Below, piece after piece: positions 60,811 through 64,000 of a stretch of 64,000 nucleotides of DNA (its first letter is position 1; the number at the start of each line of letters is the position of its first letter). The notes under the pieces are model-generated. The model made no database searches. It saw only the letters and a program-made list of their open reading frames with translations, and was not told the DNA's origin. The position numbers were made by a program, and so were the translations under genes. Source of the stretch: JANELJ01 sp024511395 (GTDB taxonomy: Bacteria; Pseudomonadota; Gammaproteobacteria; GRL18); assembly GCA_963681975.1 (NCBI GenBank), contig OY820613.1, forward strand, positions 1,860,001 to 1,924,000, read 5' to 3'.

Positions 60811-60930
60811 AATTCTATAGAGCATGCACAGGAAACAGCAACATGCTGGAAATGGAGTTATAATAATGAACGCCCCCATACGGCTATCGATGGAGTACCA
60901 CCCAGGCAAAAATTGGTTTTAGCCGGTTAG
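60811..60930 (+). pseudogene. IS3-family transposase OrfB, extreme C-terminus
   Basis: Frame NSIEHAQETATCWKWSYNNE then RPHTAIDGVPPRQKLVLAG and TAG at 60928-60930. YNxxRPHxAIxGxxP is the signature end of IS3-family OrfB proteins. It begins exactly at the end of copy J, so the rest was removed. Confidence 0.75.
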
Positions 60931-60948
60931 AAAACAATTTAAACCATC

Positions 60949-61033
60949 TTATCCACATACCCACAGGCTAGGCCTGTCAGTGAGATAAACCTGAAGGTCT
61001 CATCAACAGGCAGACCTATGGATATGTGGATAA
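60949..61033. repeat. Hairpin repeat bounded by two perfect DnaA boxes, copy 2
   Basis: Begins TTATCCACATACCCACAGG and ends ATATGTGGATAA; the DnaA boxes are TTATCCACA (60949-60957) and TGTGGATAA (61025-61033). It shares with 2145-2232 the core GAGATAAACCT-AAGGTCT and the GCAGACCT right arm. ACAGGC and GCCTGT in the left part form an extra small stem. It lies 18 bases after the IS3 relic. Confidence 0.7.
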
Positions 61034-61143
61034 GACTTATGCAAAACCTCTATTTATGAATTACTTTATAAATGGGGGGGATTACCGTGTCATCTTCATT
61101 ACATTGGTATAAGTCGTACATTTGTTTTCGCTTAACATCTTAG
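61034..61143. other. Unassigned spacer
   Basis: No gene, repeat or element end could be recognised between the DnaA-box repeat and copy K. It is A/T-rich with a run of seven G at 61073-61079. Confidence 0.4.
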
Positions 61144-61149
61144 TATTTA

Positions 61150-62647
61150 GTTCAACCTGAATAATACCGTTTTAAGCCTGACATCAAGCCAGGTTTAAAG
61201 CAGCTGATTGCCCCGGTTTGATAAAAGACCCCATCAAACCGGAAATAATTTTGAGCCACAAAAGCCGGAGCTTATTGAGGATCTTTCTTAAGTTATGACC
61301 AGCGGCTACCATAACCACATTAATGGCATCACCGACTGCACCTTTGAGGTAGCAGCGGTCTAAACGGCCATCGTTTTTCATATGACCAATTTCAGGCTCA
61401 ATCGCACTGCGCCGTTTTAATGCCTTTTTAATACTTCGGGTAACGCCTCGCTTCTGACCTGAGATAAAAACTTTAGTGTCTTTTACTTCATGTCCACGAT
61501 AACCCCGGTCAACAAAGCAGTGTTCCGGTTGTACGGCTGTAAACTGTTTTATCTGTTCCAGTTGTGGCAGCAAGGTATGTCCATCATAAGGATTGCCCGG
61601 ACAACTTTGAGCGCCAATAACAAAGCCTTCCTTGTTAGTTACCGCAATACTGGCTTTAACTCCAAATTCATAAGGCTTATGAGCTTTGCCTTTACTGATA
61701 CACTCGACTTCCGGTGCATGTAAACTGTAAAGCTTGTTCTTACTGTGCTGCTCCTGCTCAATCAGTTTCTGAGCCTGTTTTAGAGCTACTTCAAACAGAG
61801 ACTGAATATCAACAGAATAGTTGGGCAGTTGTCGTTCAATATCCCGTTTAACACGACCTAAACGGGATTTCAGTTTATTGTTCATTTTCTTCATGCGTTT
61901 AAACTGTTTTGCATGTGCATAACGACTGGCCATTAGTACATATTGCGGCCCAAACCGATTATAGTTCTGGCGCAGTTTAATACCGTGCTCTTTGGACAGT
62001 TTAACCAGGTTTTCTCTGGCTTTGTTCAGGAGCTTTGAATCGGTTGGAAAAGCGATGTTCTTTTCCTGTACGGTAGTATCTACCGTGACTTTCTTTAAAC
62101 TGCCGGGCTTTATGGTTTTACTCTTTAGTCCGGCTTTAATGGTTTCAATCAGTAATTTTTCACTGCCTGATTTACCCGGCCGGTTACGCCATTTGGTCAT
62201 GGTCACAGGGTGTATAGGCATTTTATGCTGAAAGTATTCTTCACCACAGAAATACTGCCAGTACGGATTTTCTGTCCAGCCTTTTACTACCTGTTCATCC
62301 GATAAATCATGCAGGTGTTTCAGGTAATGCAATCCTGCAATCAATCGAGTGCGTATGGCAGGAGCACCTTTAGTGGATACAAACAGAGCGCCCCATTCTT
62401 TATCAGGACTTTCCCAATCTATGTGTTTTGATAACTTAATCAACTCATGGTTTATGTCCAGCATGTTTTCAAGGCGCATCCTGAACAGGTCTTCCTGAGG
62501 TATTTTTGGCTGTTTCTTTGGCTTCATTCTGGTCTGGAAATTTGCAAGGTAATAAGGCTTATTTTACCAAAGACCTGCAAATTTAACACCCATAATCAAG
62601 AAATATTTCTTTATAAATCAATGCACTATGTTTTATTCAGGGCAGAC
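61150..62647 (-). mobile_element. IS5-like element, copy K
   Basis: Complete 1498 bp with exact duplication TATTTA (61144-61149, 62648-62653). It has the GTCTGCCC-type end on the right and GTTCAACC on the left. A single change (AAAGACC for AAAAACC near 62570) lies in the leader inverted-repeat region. Confidence 0.95.
61184..62527 (-). CDS. IS5-family-like transposase, copy K
   Basis: 447 residues, intact triad. It shares Phe in NYNRFGPQYV with copy A only, but has Trp in KHIDWES and Arg in LKRRSAIEP like the majority, so A and K overlap in part of their length, a mosaic pattern. Confidence 0.92.
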   Translation of the reverse strand: MKPKKQPKIPQEDLFRMRLENMLDINHELIKLSKHIDWESPDKEWGALFVSTKGAPAIRTRLIAGLHYLKHLHDLSDEQVVKGWTENPYWQYFCGEEYFQHKMPIHPVTMTKWRNRPGKSGSEKLLIETIKAGLKSKTIKPGSLKKVTVDTTVQEKNIAFPTDSKLLNKARENLVKLSKEHGIKLRQNYNRFGPQYVLMASRYAHAKQFKRMKKMNNKLKSRLGRVKRDIERQLPNYSVDIQSLFEVALKQAQKLIEQEQHSKNKLYSLHAPEVECISKGKAHKPYEFGVKASIAVTNKEGFVIGAQSCPGNPYDGHTLLPQLEQIKQFTAVQPEHCFVDRGYRGHEVKDTKVFISGQKRGVTRSIKKALKRRSAIEPEIGHMKNDGRLDRCYLKGAVGDAINVVMVAAGHNLRKILNKLRLLWLKIISGLMGSFIKPGQSAALNLA

Positions 62648-62713
62648 TATTTATGCGATGTGCAAAGTTCAACGGAGCATTACGTATAAATGTCTGTTGG
62701 ACATTGCCGAGGA

Positions 62714-62789
62714 ATCAAAAGGGTTAGATAAGTTAAATAGAAATAACCGCTTTCATTTTATTTATTACTTTTGATATAACCCTTTTGAT
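62714..62789. repeat. Short element with perfect 13-bp inverted repeats
   Basis: ATCAAAAGGGTTA (62714-62726) and TAACCCTTTTGAT (62777-62789) enclose 50 bp of A/T-rich DNA. It abuts the remnant of IS4-type element b, at the point where its sequence stops matching the other copies. Possibly a MITE-like insertion or the scar of another element; no flanking duplication was seen. Confidence 0.55.
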
Positions 62790-62791
62790 AA

Positions 62792-63021
62792 TACATTTTT
62801 CCTGTTTTACTGAACTATTTTGTTTACCTCGGAGTAACAGGAGCTGGGAGTCCCTTGATGAAGTTTCGACAGTAAGGACGCTGTCGAAAAGCCTCCATGG
62901 ATGGATTCACGGCGGCTTCAGCAAGGGATACCCGGTTCCTGTTACGGACTATCGGTTAACTGAGGTAATCAATAAATTTTAAGTGATTCTCCTTTTTGGG
63001 GTTCTGAAACTCTAAACTTTA
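62792..63021 (-). repeat. Leader and right end of a third IS4-type element b
   Basis: From TACATTTTTCCTG to CTCTAAACTTTA (63021) this matches the leader/right end of the two other IS4-type b elements at 23052-23343 and 43340-43570, including the TTTCGACAG hairpin (62864-62889). The transposase gene is absent. It ends 24 bases before the stop codon of the yejF-like gene. Confidence 0.85.
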
Positions 63022-63044
63022 TTTACAGAATACTTTCCGTTTTC

Positions 63045-64000
63045 TCAGGCTATTTCTTTAAATAAAGACGCCGTTAATAACTGCCGTGTATAGTCCTTTT
63101 CAGGCCGGGTAAAAATTTTCTCTGTCTCCCCCACTTCAACAATCCGACCTTCCTTCATTACCATAATGCGATGAGCAACCGCCTGAATCACCTTTAAGTC
63201 ATGAGTAATAAAAAGATAAGAAATTTTATGTCGCTGCTGTAATTCTCTTAACAGAGCCAGTACCTGTTTCTGTACTGAAACATCCAGGGCACTGGTGGGT
63301 TCGTCCAACAGGATCAGTTTGGGTTCCAGAATAACAACCCGGGCTATGGCTATCCGCTGGCGTTGACCACCGGAAAATTCATGGGGATAGCGCCATAAAA
63401 TATCTTCTTCCAGGCCGACTTCACGCAGAGCTTTTTTAATTTTAACCCGGTGTTGTGTCTTGTTTAATTTTGGGAAATGAGTTTTAAGACCTTCTCCTAC
63501 AATTTGCTCTATAGTCATTCTGGGTGACAATGATGAGTAAGGGTCCTGGAATACAATCTGGAATTCTTTTCTTAAGGGTCTTAATTCCCGGTTTTTTAAA
63601 TCATCAATACGGGACTGGTTAAAATATATTTCGCCCCGACATTGTTCCATACGCAGCAGGCAACGTCCAAGGGTTGATTTACCCGAACCGGACTCCCCTA
63701 CTATACCCAGTGTTTCACCTTCTTTTAGATACAGGTCAATATCATCCACTGCCTTAACAGTACTGACCACTTTACGAAGGAAGCCACTTTTAACTGAAAA
63801 GTGGCAGAACATATTTTTGCCGCTTAATAATTGCGGTTTATTTTTTAAACCTTCGGTTTCATCATCAGGGATCATTCGCTCCATTTCACTGTTTAACAGC
63901 TTAATGGTATAGGGATGCTCTGCTCTGTCATAAATACTTTCAACATCTCCCTGCTCAACGATGTTACCGTCCTGCATAACACACACCTGATCGGCAAAGC
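63045..64000 (-). CDS. YejF-like dual ABC ATPase of a peptide importer (partial)
   Basis: The C-terminal 318 residues of a protein whose N-terminal half lies beyond the window; the frame is open to the edge (FADQVCVMQDGNIVEQG). The first visible part is the end of ATPase domain 1 and the oligopeptide-type linker (AEHPYTIKLL). Domain 2 is complete with Walker A GIVGESGSGKSTLGR, Q-loop VFQDPYSSLSPR, signature FSGGQRQRIAIARV, Walker B LILLDEPTSALD and switch THDLKVIQAV. Two-ATPase chains of this kind (YejF, GsiA) power ABC uptake of peptides such as microcin C or glutathione. The other subunits are outside the window. Confidence 0.88.
   Translation of the reverse strand, partial: FADQVCVMQDGNIVEQGDVESIYDRAEHPYTIKLLNSEMERMIPDDETEGLKNKPQLLSGKNMFCHFSVKSGFLRKVVSTVKAVDDIDLYLKEGETLGIVGESGSGKSTLGRCLLRMEQCRGEIYFNQSRIDDLKNRELRPLRKEFQIVFQDPYSSLSPRMTIEQIVGEGLKTHFPKLNKTQHRVKIKKALREVGLEEDILWRYPHEFSGGQRQRIAIARVVILEPKLILLDEPTSALDVSVQKQVLALLRELQQRHKISYLFITHDLKVIQAVAHRIMVMKEGRIVEVGETEKIFTRPEKDYTRQLLTASLFKEIA

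Noticed and set aside
59013..60811. A composite transposon with TATTTA duplications carrying the IS982 piece, newly inserted in IS4-type element a
   Set aside because: The outer hexamers match, but the DNA to the right is an IS3 relic and not the rest of IS4-type a, and TATTTA is a favoured site, so the match may be chance. Mentioned only as a possibility.
1..64000. CRISPR arrays, tRNA or rRNA genes, phage modules
   Set aside because: No regularly spaced short repeats, no cloverleaf-forming sequence with CCA-type end and no rRNA-like stretch were noticed. All long repeats are insertion sequences.

Overview
The window is a stretch of a gammaproteobacterial chromosome. FtsK, HtpG, TrxB, RibE, PurL, ValS, LptF, PepA-HolC and a very long DUF349 protein have gammaproteobacterial form, and an Oceanospirillales-like or related host-associated lineage fits best, although no rRNA or clade-specific marker is present to name it. 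The dominant property is massive insertion-sequence (IS) load: by my boundaries about 30 kb, nearly half of the window, is IS sequence. Several ordinary genes (ald, an amidohydrolase, a yqiA-type esterase, a helix-rich protein) are broken. That combination is typical of a lineage in an early phase of genome erosion, such as a recently host-restricted symbiont or parasite; this is an inference.

Layout. 1-2025: end of an mltF-like gene and an ABC exporter. 2031-7808: IS cluster (IS1202/ISNCY-type, IS481, broken IS256, IS5-like copy A). 7878-8541: VapBC-type toxin-antitoxin pair with promoter and palindromic operator. 8962-13530: htpG with terminator, pgm, ribE. 13575-15038: decayed IS5-like copy B. 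15053-19963: PEBP protein, ftsK, ald pseudogene, trxB. 20090-23343: IS4-type element b split by copy C. 23371-24723: tolC. 24921-28876: a three-layer nest (IS982 holding IS4-type element a holding IS5-like copy D). 29050-30560: intact IS256. 30561-37414: eroded gene, purL, RDD protein, broken yqiA, Sel1 protein. 37456-43570: nest inside a second IS4-type b copy (copies E, F, G and an IS982 piece). 43663-47104: lptF divergent from pepA-holC. 47123-50128: tandem copies H and I. 50239-57889: hairpin, valS, DUF349 protein, amidohydrolase pseudogene, DUF302 protein. 58002-63021: IS mosaic with copies J and K. 63045-64000: YejF-like ABC ATPase, cut by the window edge.

The commonest element encodes a 447-residue IS5-family-like transposase, is 1498 bp long in most copies, starts and ends with GTYYRMCCTGAATAA-type inverted repeats, and duplicates 6 bp, mostly of the form TANNTA. 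Eleven copies (A-K) and four fragments lie here. Matched duplications identify simple insertions (B, C, D, F, G, I, K); mismatched flanks (A, E, H) identify places where homologous recombination between copies removed the DNA between them. Target duplications at the other elements (10 bp for IS4-type a, 11 and 8 bp for IS4-type b, 8 bp for IS256) allow the order of many events to be read.

The functional genes are housekeeping: folding (HtpG), division and chromosome segregation (FtsK), redox (TrxB), envelope (LptF, TolC, MltF), riboflavin and purine synthesis, protein turnover and translation (PepA, ValS), replication (HolC). No tRNA, rRNA, CRISPR array or phage module was seen. The less ordinary observations are a pair of hairpin repeats bounded by perfect DnaA boxes, a shared in-frame TGA in two diverged IS4-type a transposases, an IS1202-type transposase trailed by a separate IS481-like HTH reading frame, and a 22-bp-stem perfect hairpin before valS.
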